Shown: one piece after another, positions 9,521 to 18,517 of the stretch
Numbering within the stretch: position 1 is the stretch's first letter
Layout: every line of letters begins with the position of its first letter
Source: Caulobacter ginsengisoli
Lineage (GTDB): Bacteria > Pseudomonadota > Alphaproteobacteria > Caulobacterales > Caulobacteraceae
Assembly (NCBI RefSeq): GCF_030814835.1
Contig: NZ_JAUSVS010000006.1
Coordinates: 1 to 64,000, forward strand
Reading direction: 5' to 3'
Length of the DNA stretch: 64,000 nucleotides
The notes under the pieces: model-generated
Seen by the model: the letters and a program-made list of their open reading frames with translations, nothing else
What the model was told of the DNA's origin: nothing
Database searches by the model: none
Made by a program: the position numbers and the translations under genes

Positions 9521-10381
9521 ATGGCCAGCGACGACGACCGAAGTCCTCCCGCCCGCAAGAAACGCGGCGGTTTGCGCAACTGGCTGCTGGAGCTGCTGGC
9601 CTATCCGATCGAGCCCGAGCCGCCCCAGCCCGGGACCACCGACATCGCCCGCCAGGCCCGGGACTTCGCCAAGCTGACCGTCGAGGACGTGCTGACCCCC
9701 CGGGCCGATATCGTCGGCATCGACATCGACACCCCCTTCGAGGCCGTGGTCGCCCGCTTCCTGGAGGCCGAGCACAGCCGCATGCCCATCTATCGCGGCA
9801 CGCTCGATGACCCGGTGGGCGTGGTCCACATCAAGGACGTCTTCAAGCTAATGGCCGGCAAGAAACCGCGCACCGGCTCGGCCATCCTGAAGAAGATCTC
9901 CCGCGAAGTGCTGTTCGTGCCGCCCTCCATGCCGGCCCAGGCGCTGATGGCGCGGATGCAGTCGAGCCGGGCCCACCTGGCCCTGGTCATCGACGAATAT
10001 GGCGGCACCTATGGCCTGGTGACCCTCGAGGACCTGGTCGAGGCCGTGGTCGGCGAGATCGACGACGAGCATGACGAGGCCCAGGTCAGCGGCCTGACCG
10101 AGCGGCCCAACGGCGACCTGGACGCCGACGCCCGGGTGCTGCTCGAGGACCTGGAGGCGCGGCTGGGCCATGGCGAGCTGGCCCCGCACGACATGGAGGA
10201 AGAGATCGACACGGTCGGCGGCCTGGTCACCGCCCTGGCCGGCCGGGTCCCGCGCCGGGGCGAGGTGATCGCCCACCCCTCCGGCTTCGAGTTCGAGGTC
10301 ACCGCCGCCGACCCGCGCAAGGTCCGCCGGGTCCGCATCCACCGGACCCAGGCGCTGCTGGCGCCGCCGCAAGAGCCGTGA
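9521..10381 (+). CDS. CorC/HlyC-family CBS-domain protein
   Basis: 286 residues. Two CBS motifs (VEDVLTPRADIVGIDIDTPF near 57; MQSSRAHLALVIDEYGGTYGLVTLEDLVE about 147-176) and a C-terminal transporter-associated CorC_HlyC domain (DADARVLLEDLEARLG ... VGGLVTALAGRVPRRGE). No transmembrane segments, so this is the soluble CorC type, not the CNNM type. It is linked to Mg/Co efflux and, by its conserved place between ybeY and lnt, to envelope homeostasis. The stop overlaps the GTG of lnt. Confidence 0.9.
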   Translation: MASDDDRSPPARKKRGGLRNWLLELLAYPIEPEPPQPGTTDIARQARDFAKLTVEDVLTPRADIVGIDIDTPFEAVVARFLEAEHSRMPIYRGTLDDPVGVVHIKDVFKLMAGKKPRTGSAILKKISREVLFVPPSMPAQALMARMQSSRAHLALVIDEYGGTYGLVTLEDLVEAVVGEIDDEHDEAQVSGLTERPNGDLDADARVLLEDLEARLGHGELAPHDMEEEIDTVGGLVTALAGRVPRRGEVIAHPSGFEFEVTAADPRKVRRVRIHRTQALLAPPQEP

Positions 10382-11976
10382 CCCTGCCCAAAGGCCCCTG
10401 GGTTCTGCGCGGCCTGGCGCTGGCGGCCGGGCTGGCCGCCGCCCTGGCCCATCCGCCCTTCGGCCTCCTGCCCGGCCTGCTGGGCTATGCCGTCCTGCTC
10501 TGGCTGGTCGACGAGGCGCCGAGCCGCAAGTCCGCCTTCCTGCGGGGCTGGCTGGCGGGCCTTGGCTATTTCGCCCTCAGCATGTGGTGGATCGCCGAGG
10601 CCTTCCTGGTCGACGCCGCCAACCAGGGCTGGATGGCCCCCATCGCCGTCACCCTGATGGCCGGCGGCCTGGCCCTGTTCTGGGGCGCGGCCATGGCGGT
10701 CTACCGCGCGATCAACCCCAAGGGCCTGGCCCGCCTGCTGGTCTTCGCCGGGGTCCTGGCCCTGTTCGAATGGCTGCGCGGCCATGTGCTGACGGGCCTC
10801 CCCTGGAACCTGGTCGGCGAGACCTGGCGGGCGGGTTCAGCCATGTCCCAGACCGCCAGCCTGGTCGGCGCCTATGGCCTGACCTGGCTCACCCTGGCCA
10901 TCGCCGCGGCTCCGGCTCTGCTGATCGCCCCCGCCGACAAGCGCCGCGCCCGGATCGCCGTCGGCGCCGCCGCCCTTGCCCTGGCCGGGCTGTGGATCTT
11001 CGGCGCCCTGGCCCTGGCCGCCAAGGCCCCGCCGGCGACCGGCCCGCTGGTCCGCATCGTCCAGGCCAACGTGCCCCAGCTGGCCAAGTACGACGCCCAG
11101 AGCTTCGCCGGCATCGTCGACCGCTACATCAGGGGCACCGTCGCCCCCGCCAAGACGACGCCGGACGTGGTCATCTGGTCGGAGGGCGCCATCCCCGCCG
11201 CCATCGACGAATACCTGGCGCCGGGAACCTGGACCCGCGACGCCATCCAGGCCGCCCTCAAGCCCGGCCAGGTGCTGATCGTCGGCGCCTACCGCATCGA
11301 CGGGCCGCGCTACTACAACAGCCTGGCGGTGGTGCGCCGGGACGCGGACGGCCTGACCCCCATCGGCCTCTATGACAAATACCGCCTGGTGCCGTTCGGC
11401 GAGTTCATGCCGCTGGATTCGGTGATGGGCAGGATCGGGTTCAAGAAGCTGGTCCATGTCGGCGACGGCTTCTCCATCGGCCCGCGCCCCAGGCCCCTGA
11501 CCCCGCCGGGCCTGCCCGCCTTCCAGCCGCTGATCTGCTACGAAAGCCTCTATCCCGGCTTCACCCGCGAGGGGGCGGCCCGCACCGGCGTCACCCCGCG
11601 CTGGATCGTCAATGTCTCCAACGACGCCTGGTTCGGAACGACCAGCGGCCCGCTGCAGCACCTGAACCTGGCCAGCTACCGGGCCATCGAGGAGGGCCTG
11701 CCGATGGTGCGGGTCACCCCGACCGGTGTCTCGGCCCTGATCGACGCGCGAGGCCGCATCCTGCGCCGTCTGGAACAGGGCCAGGAGGGGGTGATCGACG
11801 CCCGACTGCCCGCGCCGCTGGCCGCGCCGACGCTCTTCCGCCGGTTGGGCGACTGGTGTTTTTTCGCGCTTTTGTTGATTTCTCTGGCCGCGGGCGTGAG
11901 ATGGCCATTGGCAAAATCCAGAAATCGCGCACAAGATACGGAAAGGGGGGTGACTGCCACGGAGCTTTTTCCGTAA
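10378..11976 (+). CDS. lnt: Apolipoprotein N-acyltransferase
   Basis: 532 residues, GTG start in a GTGA overlap with corC. Six or so hydrophobic helices in residues 8-215, then a periplasmic nitrilase-type domain with the catalytic triad Glu269 (WSEGAIP), Lys334 (YDKYRLVPFGEF) and Cys387 (ICYES), and a final TM near the C-terminus. It adds the third acyl chain to outer-membrane lipoproteins at the inner membrane. A second, shorter paralogue is encoded at 40419-41936. It ends 10 bp before the XRE regulator. Confidence 0.97.
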   Translation: MTLPKGPWVLRGLALAAGLAAALAHPPFGLLPGLLGYAVLLWLVDEAPSRKSAFLRGWLAGLGYFALSMWWIAEAFLVDAANQGWMAPIAVTLMAGGLALFWGAAMAVYRAINPKGLARLLVFAGVLALFEWLRGHVLTGLPWNLVGETWRAGSAMSQTASLVGAYGLTWLTLAIAAAPALLIAPADKRRARIAVGAAALALAGLWIFGALALAAKAPPATGPLVRIVQANVPQLAKYDAQSFAGIVDRYIRGTVAPAKTTPDVVIWSEGAIPAAIDEYLAPGTWTRDAIQAALKPGQVLIVGAYRIDGPRYYNSLAVVRRDADGLTPIGLYDKYRLVPFGEFMPLDSVMGRIGFKKLVHVGDGFSIGPRPRPLTPPGLPAFQPLICYESLYPGFTREGAARTGVTPRWIVNVSNDAWFGTTSGPLQHLNLASYRAIEEGLPMVRVTPTGVSALIDARGRILRRLEQGQEGVIDARLPAPLAAPTLFRRLGDWCFFALLLISLAAGVRWPLAKSRNRAQDTERGVTATELFP

Positions 11977-11986
11977 CAGGACGCCC

Positions 11987-12430
11987 ATGACCGATAAAGC
12001 CGACGACAGCCGCAGCCCCAACCCGATCGACGTCCATGTGGGCCGGCGGGTCCGACAACGTCGCAAGGCCCTGGGCGTCACCCAGGAGCGGCTGGCCGCC
12101 GACCTGGGCCTGACCTTCCAGCAGGTCCAGAAATACGAGCGGGGGGCCAACCGCATCAGCGCCTCCAAGCTCTACGAGATCGCCGCCTCGCTGGCGGCGC
12201 CGGTCAGCTATTTCTTCGACGGCCTGGCCGACCCCGCCACGGCCAAGGAAACCGACGGCTTCGCCCAGCCGGCCTCCGAGCAGTTCGTCAACGCCTTTCT
12301 GATGAGCGCCGAGGGCCTGGAGCTGGCCGAGCTGTTCACCCAGATCAAGCGCGCGCGCCTGCGCCGCCGGGTCGTCGACCTGGTCCGCGCCATGGCCGAG
12401 GACGAGGCCGAGGAAGGCGCGGCGGCCTAA
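11987..12430 (+). CDS. XRE-family transcriptional regulator
   Basis: 147 residues. A Cro/CI-type HTH lies at about residues 16-75 (VGRRVRQRRKALGVTQERLA ... LTFQQVQKYERGANRISASKLYEIAASL), followed by an acidic, Ala-rich tail without a recognisable sensor domain. It is the regulator usually found between lnt and metK in alphaproteobacteria. Targets cannot be read from the sequence. An inverted-repeat element begins 7 bp after its stop. Confidence 0.88.
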   Translation: MTDKADDSRSPNPIDVHVGRRVRQRRKALGVTQERLAADLGLTFQQVQKYERGANRISASKLYEIAASLAAPVSYFFDGLADPATAKETDGFAQPASEQFVNAFLMSAEGLELAELFTQIKRARLRRRVVDLVRAMAEDEAEEGAAA

Positions 12431-12437
12431 AAATCAT

Positions 12438-12560
12438 CCGCTCATCCCCGCGAAAGCGGGGACCCAGGCTTTTTACCGTTGGGGGCGATCCCGACACGCT
12501 GGGCGGCGGAAATTCTGCAACGAAAAACACCTGGGTCCCCGCTTTCGCGGGGATGAGCGG
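12438..12560. repeat. Palindromic element family E (31-bp perfect arms)
   Basis: Perfect 31-bp inverted repeats at 12438-12468 and 12530-12560 surround a 61-bp loop. Each arm contains its own CCCCGC-GAAA-GCGGGG hairpin, so either a single long stem or two small stem-loops can form. I recall similar CCCCGC-GAAA-GCGGGG intergenic repeats from Caulobacterales and Sphingomonadales genomes. It follows the XRE gene closely and could serve as its terminator. Confidence 0.85.
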
Positions 12561-12629
12561 AATTGTGGGCTGGATTAAGCCACGTTTCGCTCCAGATATT
12601 CCCCCGCCGGCCCGCTTCGTCTTGCGGAC

Positions 12630-12645
12630 ATAAGGATATCTTTAT
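12630..12645. promoter_or_regulatory. Candidate SAM/SAH-responsive operator upstream of metK
   Basis: ATAAGGAT|ATCTTTAT is a 16-bp dyad with one mismatched pair, centred 40 bp before the metK TTG. It resembles the ATAAAGATATCTTTAT motif I associate with ArsR-type regulators of SAM-cycle genes (SahR/SamR) in alphaproteobacteria. The sequence dyad is directly seen; the regulator identity is an inference. Confidence 0.5.
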
Positions 12646-12677
12646 AGGGTCCGCCGGCCTTGCTTGAGGAGCCCGTC

Positions 12678-13898
<1,221 letters not shown>

Positions 13899-13907
13899 AG
13901 CCAGCGG

Positions 13908-14591
13908 ATGACCTCACCGCAACAGCCGCACGGCCCGCTGCGCAGCTTCGGCCGCATCAAGTCGCGCCCGATCAAGCCGCGCCAGGCCGCCCTGATGGAC
14001 AGCCTGCTGCCGGCCATCACCGTGCCGCAAGGCCCGTTCAACCCGCTGACCCTGAAGCCGGACGCCGCCGAAGTCTGGCTGGAGATCGGTTTCGGCGGCG
14101 GCGAGCACCTGGCCGCCCAGGCCGCCCGCCGCCCCGACGTGCTGAGCCTGGGCGCCGAACCCTTCATGAACGGCGTCGCCAGCGCCCTGCGCCACATCGA
14201 GGAGGCCGGCGTCCAGAACGTCCGCCTCCACCACGGCGACGCCCGCGAGCTGATGGCCTGGCTGCCGGACGGCTCCCTCGACCGCCTCTTCATCCTGTTC
14301 CCCGACCCCTGGCCCAAGGCCCGCCACCACAAGCGCCGGCTTATTCAGCCGGAATTCCTTGTGGAGGCCGCCCGCCTGCTTAAGCCCGCCGCCCCCTTCC
14401 GCTTCGCCACCGACTGGGCCGACTACGCCGACTGGACCCTGGAGCGGGTGCTGGCCAGCGGCCTCTTCACCTGGAATCCCCACCGCGCCGACGACTGGCG
14501 CACCCCGCCCGCCGACCACATCACCACCCGCTACGAAGAAAAGAAGCTGGGCGACATCGCGCCGGTCTGGCTGGACTTCGTGCGGGTCTGA
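13908..14591 (+). CDS. trmB: tRNA (guanine-N7-)-methyltransferase
   Basis: 227 residues. The SAM-binding loop WLEIGFGGGEHL (about 57-68) and the TrmB signatures GAEPFMNGV and LFPDPWPKARHHKRRL are clear. It methylates G46 of tRNA. An Arg/Pro-rich N-terminus (RIKSRPIKPRQ) is typical. It lies 9 bp after metK, its source of SAM. Confidence 0.96.
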   Translation: MTSPQQPHGPLRSFGRIKSRPIKPRQAALMDSLLPAITVPQGPFNPLTLKPDAAEVWLEIGFGGGEHLAAQAARRPDVLSLGAEPFMNGVASALRHIEEAGVQNVRLHHGDARELMAWLPDGSLDRLFILFPDPWPKARHHKRRLIQPEFLVEAARLLKPAAPFRFATDWADYADWTLERVLASGLFTWNPHRADDWRTPPADHITTRYEEKKLGDIAPVWLDFVRV

Positions 14592-14718
14592 GGTTCGTCA
14601 GATAGTCGCTAACGGGTTCATCCGTCGCGGCCATTACCCACCGCCCAGCCTGCCTCACGCCCCATAGCCCCGCGTCTCTGGGATTGATCCGCCCCATGTC
14701 GTATGGCGGGCTCTCCTG

Positions 14719-15222
14719 ATGAACCATCACACCACCCGCCCATCCTGGGGCCGCCTGCTGCTGGCCCTGCTGGCGGCCTCGGGCGTGGCGGTGGTGGTTC
14801 CGCTGCTGCTGGCGACGGCGGCCCTCTCCAGGGGATTCACCGACCCCGGCGCCGTCTTTGCCATGGCCTTCGCCCCGATCGGCATTCCCATAGCGGCCGT
14901 CTTCGCCCTACCCCTGGCGATCGCCGTCCGCACAGGCCTGCTGCCGGCAAAACCCCTGTGGATGGCCGCCGGCGGCTTGGCGACGGCGCTCGCCTATCTG
15001 TTCGCCGGCGGCTGGGCCGCCCGCCACCATCCCGGCGAGCTTCTCGAACTGCTGGTCTATCCGGCCTCGAGCGCCCTGCTGGCCCTGCACGGGCCGCACC
15101 GCCTGGAAATGACCCCGAACGAGACCTTCGACTTCTGGCTCTTCCGGGCCTTCCTGGTCGGTATTCCACTGGGCGGGCTGCTGGGAGGCCTGACCCTGGG
15201 GCGGATCGCCCGGAGTTCCTGA
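14719..15222 (+). CDS. Uncharacterised four-TM membrane protein
   Basis: 167 residues with about four hydrophobic segments (about 12-35, 43-68, 80-100 and 140-163) and a short polar loop (HGPHRLEMTPNETFD) before the last. No family is recognised. It lies between trmB and the rimP leader, alone in its transcription unit as far as visible. High GC3, like its neighbours. Confidence 0.7.
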   Translation: MNHHTTRPSWGRLLLALLAASGVAVVVPLLLATAALSRGFTDPGAVFAMAFAPIGIPIAAVFALPLAIAVRTGLLPAKPLWMAAGGLATALAYLFAGGWAARHHPGELLELLVYPASSALLALHGPHRLEMTPNETFDFWLFRAFLVGIPLGGLLGGLTLGRIARSS

Positions 15223-15325
15223 GGGGGTTGTCCGGCGAGGGGAGGACAGACTGCCCTCTTCCCTCGCGGGCCGGCCGGGGCTATATAGGGCCCACATCGT
15301 CCATTTGCGCTGGATAGCGCTTATG

Positions 15326-15355
15326 AGCGGCGGCCGCGAGGCCCGCCGCTTTTTT
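15326..15355 (+). terminator. Terminator-like hairpin in the rimP leader
   Basis: AGCGGCGG / CCGCCGCT stem (15326-15333, 15343-15350), a 9-nt loop and six Ts (15350-15355), only 15 bp before the rimP GTG. A small GCGC-N6-GCGC hairpin lies just upstream. The close spacing suggests either the end of the upstream unit or, more interestingly, an attenuator controlling the rimP-nusA-infB operon. Confidence 0.7.
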
Positions 15356-15369
15356 GTTGGTTTTTTGAA

Positions 15370-15906
15370 GTGCGCGGCAAGACGTCTGAGGACAAACAGC
15401 TTCTCGAACTCCTCGACCCGGTGGCGGAGGCCGCGGGCTACGAGATCGTCCGTCTGCGGCTGATGGGCGGCAATACCCGCCGCCTGCAGATCATGGCCGA
15501 ACGCCCCGAGGACGGCGAGATGGGCATCGACGACTGCACGAAGCTGTCGCGCGCCATCTCCGAGATCCTCGACGCCGCCGACCCCATCGAGGGCGAATAC
15601 GCCCTGGAGGTCTCCAGCCCCGGCATCGACCGGCCGCTGACCCGGCTGAAGGACTTCGACACCTATGAAGGCCTGGAGGTACGCATCGAGCTGGACCGCC
15701 TGGCCGACGGCCGCAAGCGCTTCAAGGGCGAGCTGGCGGGAACCGAAGACGGCGCCGTGGGGATCAACCCCGAGGGCGACGACGAGACCACCGTCTACAT
15801 TCCCTTCGACTGGATCGCCGAGGCCAAGCTGGTCCTCAACGATCAACTGATGAAACGCGGCGAGCAGCAGCGCGCCGCCAGACTGCAATCCGAACCCGAA
15901 GAGTAG
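15370..15906 (+). CDS. rimP: Ribosome maturation factor RimP
   Basis: 178 residues, GTG start. N-terminal RimP domain ([19 protein letters not shown] ... [17 protein letters not shown]) with the hallmark [12 protein letters not shown], then an SH3-like C-terminal domain. It is required for 30S assembly. First gene of the rimP-nusA-ylxR-infB group; nusA starts 8 bp downstream. The C-terminus is charged, as in alphaproteobacteria. Confidence 0.95.
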   Translation: MRGKTSEDKQLLELLDPVAEAAGYEIVRLRLMGGNTRRLQIMAERPEDGEMGIDDCTKLSRAISEILDAADPIEGEYALEVSSPGIDRPLTRLKDFDTYEGLEVRIELDRLADGRKRFKGELAGTEDGAVGINPEGDDETTVYIPFDWIAEAKLVLNDQLMKRGEQQRAARLQSEPEE

Positions 15907-15914
15907 GAACCACC

Positions 15915-17585
15915 ATGGCCACCGGCATCTCCGCCAACCGCCAAGAACTGCTGGCGATCGCCGAAACCGTCGCGCGCGAGAAGAATATCGACAAGGAAAT
16001 CGTCATCGCCTCCATCGAGGAAGCGATCCAGAAGGCGGCCCGCACCCGCTACGGCGCCGAGCACGACATCCGCGTCCATATCGATCCGCGCACCGGCGAG
16101 ACCTCGATCACCCGGACCCGTGAAGTCGTCGCCGACGGCACGGACCTGGAAGGCGAGCTGGGCAAGGTCGAGTTGTCGGACGCCCTGGCCTTCGACAAGG
16201 ACGCCGTGATCGGCAAGACCTACACCGAGGAGCTGCCGCCCTTCGAGTTCGGCCGGGTCCAGACCCAGATGGCCCGCCAGGTGGTGTTCGGGAAGGTCCG
16301 CGAGGCCGAGCGCGAAAAGCAGTACGAGGAATACAAGGATCGCGTCGGCGAGATCGTCAACGGCGTGGTCAAGCGCGTCGAGTACGGCAACGTCATCGTC
16401 GACCTGGGCCGGGGCGAGGGCATCATGCGCCGCGACCAGTCGATCCCGCGCGAGAACTTCAACATCGGCGACCGCATCCGCTGCTACATCTACGACGTCC
16501 GCAGCGAGACCAAGGGCCCGCAGATCATGCTCAGCCGCGCCCACGGCGGCTTCATGGCCAAGCTGTTCGCCCAGGAAGTGCCGGAAGTCTATGACGGCGT
16601 CATCGAGATCCGCGCCGTGGCCCGCGACCCGGGCAGCCGCGCCAAGATGGCCGTGGTCTCCAACGACAGCTCCATCGACCCCGTCGGCGCCTGCGTCGGC
16701 ATGCGGGGTTCGCGCGTCCAGGCCGTGGTCGCCGAACTGCAGGGCGAGAAGATCGACATCATCCAGTGGAGCCCGGACGAGGCGACCTTCATCGTCAACG
16801 GCCTGGCGCCCGCCGAAGTCTCCAAGGTCGTCATGGACGAGGAGGACGAGCGCGTCGAAGTGGTCGTTCCCGACGAGCAGCTGTCGCTGGCCATCGGCCG
16901 CCGCGGCCAGAACGTGCGCCTGGCCAGCCAGCTGACCGGCTGGCAGATCGACATCATGACCGAGTCCCAGGAATCGGAGCGCCGCCAGAAGCAGTTCGCC
17001 GAGACCACCCAGCTGTTCCAGGAAGCCCTGGACGTCGACGAGGTCATCGCCCAGCTGCTGGCCACCGAAGGCTTCGCCACGGTCGAGGACGTCGCCTATG
17101 TCGAGCCGCATGAAGTGGCCGCCATCGAGGGCTTCGACGAGGAAACCGCCGAGGAGCTGCAGACCCGGGCCCGCGAATTCCTGGAACGCGAAGCCGCCGC
17201 CCAGGACGCCCGCCGCGTCGAGCTGGGCGTCGAGGACGGCGTGCTGGAGATCGAAGGCGTCACCCTGCCCATGGCCGTCGCCCTGGGCGAGGGCGATGTG
17301 AAGAGCGTCGAGGACCTGGCCGGCCTGGTGCCGGACGACCTGCGCGGCTGGTTCGAAACCAAGGACGGCGAGCGGGTGCGCGAGAGCGGCATCCTGGAAA
17401 GCTTCAACCTCTCGCCGGAAGACGCCGAGGCCCTGATCATGCGCGCCCGCATCGTCATGGGCTGGGTCGAGGCCCCGCCCGAGCCGGAATACGAGGAAGA
17501 ATACGTCGAGTCCGAAGGCGAGGGCGAGGACTTCGCCGAGGCTGAGGGTGAAGCGCCGGAAGCTGAAGCGGAGACGGAAGCCTAG
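15915..17585 (+). CDS. nusA: Transcription termination/antitermination factor NusA
   Basis: 556 residues. NusA N-terminal domain (1-about 125), S1 domain ([22 protein letters not shown], from about 137), two KH domains ([33 protein letters not shown]), and two helix-hairpin-helix/AR2-type repeats in the C-terminal third. It ends in a strongly acidic tail rich in Glu, typical of alphaproteobacteria. It binds RNA polymerase and nascent RNA. AGGA 7-10 bp before the ATG supports the start. A GGGGCTA-type palindrome starts at its stop codon. Confidence 0.97.
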   Translation: MATGISANRQELLAIAETVAREKNIDKEIVIASIEEAIQKAARTRYGAEHDIRVHIDPRTGETSITRTREVVADGTDLEGELGKVELSDALAFDKDAVIGKTYTEELPPFEFGRVQTQMARQVVFGKVREAEREKQYEEYKDRVGEIVNGVVKRVEYGNVIVDLGRGEGIMRRDQSIPRENFNIGDRIRCYIYDVRSETKGPQIMLSRAHGGFMAKLFAQEVPEVYDGVIEIRAVARDPGSRAKMAVVSNDSSIDPVGACVGMRGSRVQAVVAELQGEKIDIIQWSPDEATFIVNGLAPAEVSKVVMDEEDERVEVVVPDEQLSLAIGRRGQNVRLASQLTGWQIDIMTESQESERRQKQFAETTQLFQEALDVDEVIAQLLATEGFATVEDVAYVEPHEVAAIEGFDEETAEELQTRAREFLEREAAAQDARRVELGVEDGVLEIEGVTLPMAVALGEGDVKSVEDLAGLVPDDLRGWFETKDGERVRESGILESFNLSPEDAEALIMRARIVMGWVEAPPEPEYEEEYVESEGEGEDFAEAEGEAPEAEAETEA

Positions 17586-17660
17586 GGGCAAGGGGCTAGG
17601 GGCTAGGGGTTAGAAACCCAGCCCCTACTTCTAGTCCCTAATCCCTAGCCCCTAACCCCT
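17584..17660. repeat. Palindromic element family C, copy 1 (GGGGCTA type)
   Basis: Runs of GGGGCTAGGGGTTAG on the left pair with CTAGTCCCTAATCCCTAG and CCCTAACCCCT on the right around a short AAACCCAGCCCCTACTT loop. The left side overlaps the nusA stop and the right side ends at the ATG of the ylxR gene, so the ribosome-binding region of that gene lies in the repeat. A related copy is at 23854-23938. Confidence 0.8.
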
Positions 17661-18326
17661 ATGTCCAAGAAGCCCGACGTCCACGACCCCAAGACTCTCG
17701 CCGAGGTCTCCCGCCAGCGCCGCGACCTCGTGTCCGGCGAGGTGATGGAAGAGTCGAAGCTGGTCCGCTTCGTCATCGGCCCGGACCTGCAGGTCGTCCC
17801 GGACCTGGCCCGCAAGCTCCCAGGCCGCGGCATGTGGGTGGCCGCCGACCGCGCCAGCATCGAGACCGCCGCGAAAAAAGGCCTGTTCGCCCGGGCCGCC
17901 AAGGCCAAGGTCATCGCCGCCCCCGACCTCGCCGACCAGGTCGAGCGGCTGCTGATCCGGCGGCTTTTGGACGGGCTGGGTCTTGCGCGGCGGGCCAGCG
18001 CGCTTATCTCGGGGTTCGCGAAAGTCTCCGCCGCCATCCATAACGGCAAGGCCGCCTGGCTGGTCGAGGCCTCCGACGGGGCCGAGGACGGGCGGCGCAA
18101 GCTGCTCGGCATCTGCCGCAACGTCGACAAACCGCCCCGGCTGATCGGGGTTTTCACCGCCGAGGAATTGGGTTTGGCCTTGGGCGGGGAGAATGTGATA
18201 CACACCGCCTTCCTTGCGGGGCGGACCGCGGATCGCTGGACCTCAGACGTCGAGCGCCTCACCGGTTTCCGCCCGCTTCTCCCTGAGGGTTGGCGCGAGG
18301 AGCCTGCGGGTAAAAGGGTCAAGTAG
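17661..18326 (+). CDS. YlxR (DUF448)-L7Ae fusion RNA-binding protein
   Basis: 221 residues. N-terminal YlxR domain (SRQRRDLVSGEVMEESKLVRFVIGPD ... PGRGMWVAADR), then an L7Ae/L30e-like domain (LIRRLLDGLGLARRASALISGFAKV ... AAWLVEASDGAEDGRRKL). The fusion is the usual alphaproteobacterial form of the gene between nusA and infB and probably binds RNA or the ribosome. The start ATG sits directly after a palindromic repeat, with no good Shine-Dalgarno, so translation may be weak or coupled. Its stop lies in the first helix of the RNA structure that follows. Confidence 0.88.
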   Translation: MSKKPDVHDPKTLAEVSRQRRDLVSGEVMEESKLVRFVIGPDLQVVPDLARKLPGRGMWVAADRASIETAAKKGLFARAAKAKVIAAPDLADQVERLLIRRLLDGLGLARRASALISGFAKVSAAIHNGKAAWLVEASDGAEDGRRKLLGICRNVDKPPRLIGVFTAEELGLALGGENVIHTAFLAGRTADRWTSDVERLTGFRPLLPEGWREEPAGKRVK

Positions 18327-18466
18327 GACCTGAACGCCCCGCTCGCGAGACATCAGGGGCGAGAGGCCTTCACAGAAGGCTGGGTGACAGGGGCGGGTTT
18401 TCCGCCCTTTCGCCGTTGCATCGGGAGCAGGTCCTGAGGGGTTCTTCACCCTGACGGAAACCCCTC
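18325..18466 (+). ncRNA. Structured RNA leader of infB (candidate)
   Basis: An 8-bp outer stem (AGGACCTG 18325-18332 with CAGGTCCT 18428-18435) encloses three hairpins: CGCCCC/GGGGCG (18335-18340/18356-18361), GCCTTC-ACA-GAAGGC (18366-18380) and GGGCGG/CCGCCC (18391-18396/18402-18407). A further 8-bp hairpin follows (GAGGGGTT 18436-18443 with AACCCCTC 18459-18466). All stems are perfect Watson-Crick. The whole lies between the ylxR stop and infB and looks like a multi-branch leader. I do not recognise a known class. Confidence 0.5.
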
Positions 18467-18517
18467 CTTCATACGGGTTCTAGAGCCGGTACCGTCCGGT
18501 GGTGAGTAAGAGAGCGA

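Noticed and set aside
12563..12677. SAM riboswitch before metK
   Set aside because: No SAM-I, SAM-II or SAM/SAH type pairing pattern could be made out; the dyad at 12630 explains the region better.
17584..17660. GGGGCTA/TTAGGG units considered as telomere-like repeat
   Set aside because: Internal chromosomal position between housekeeping genes and palindromic layout; nothing suggests a replicon end.
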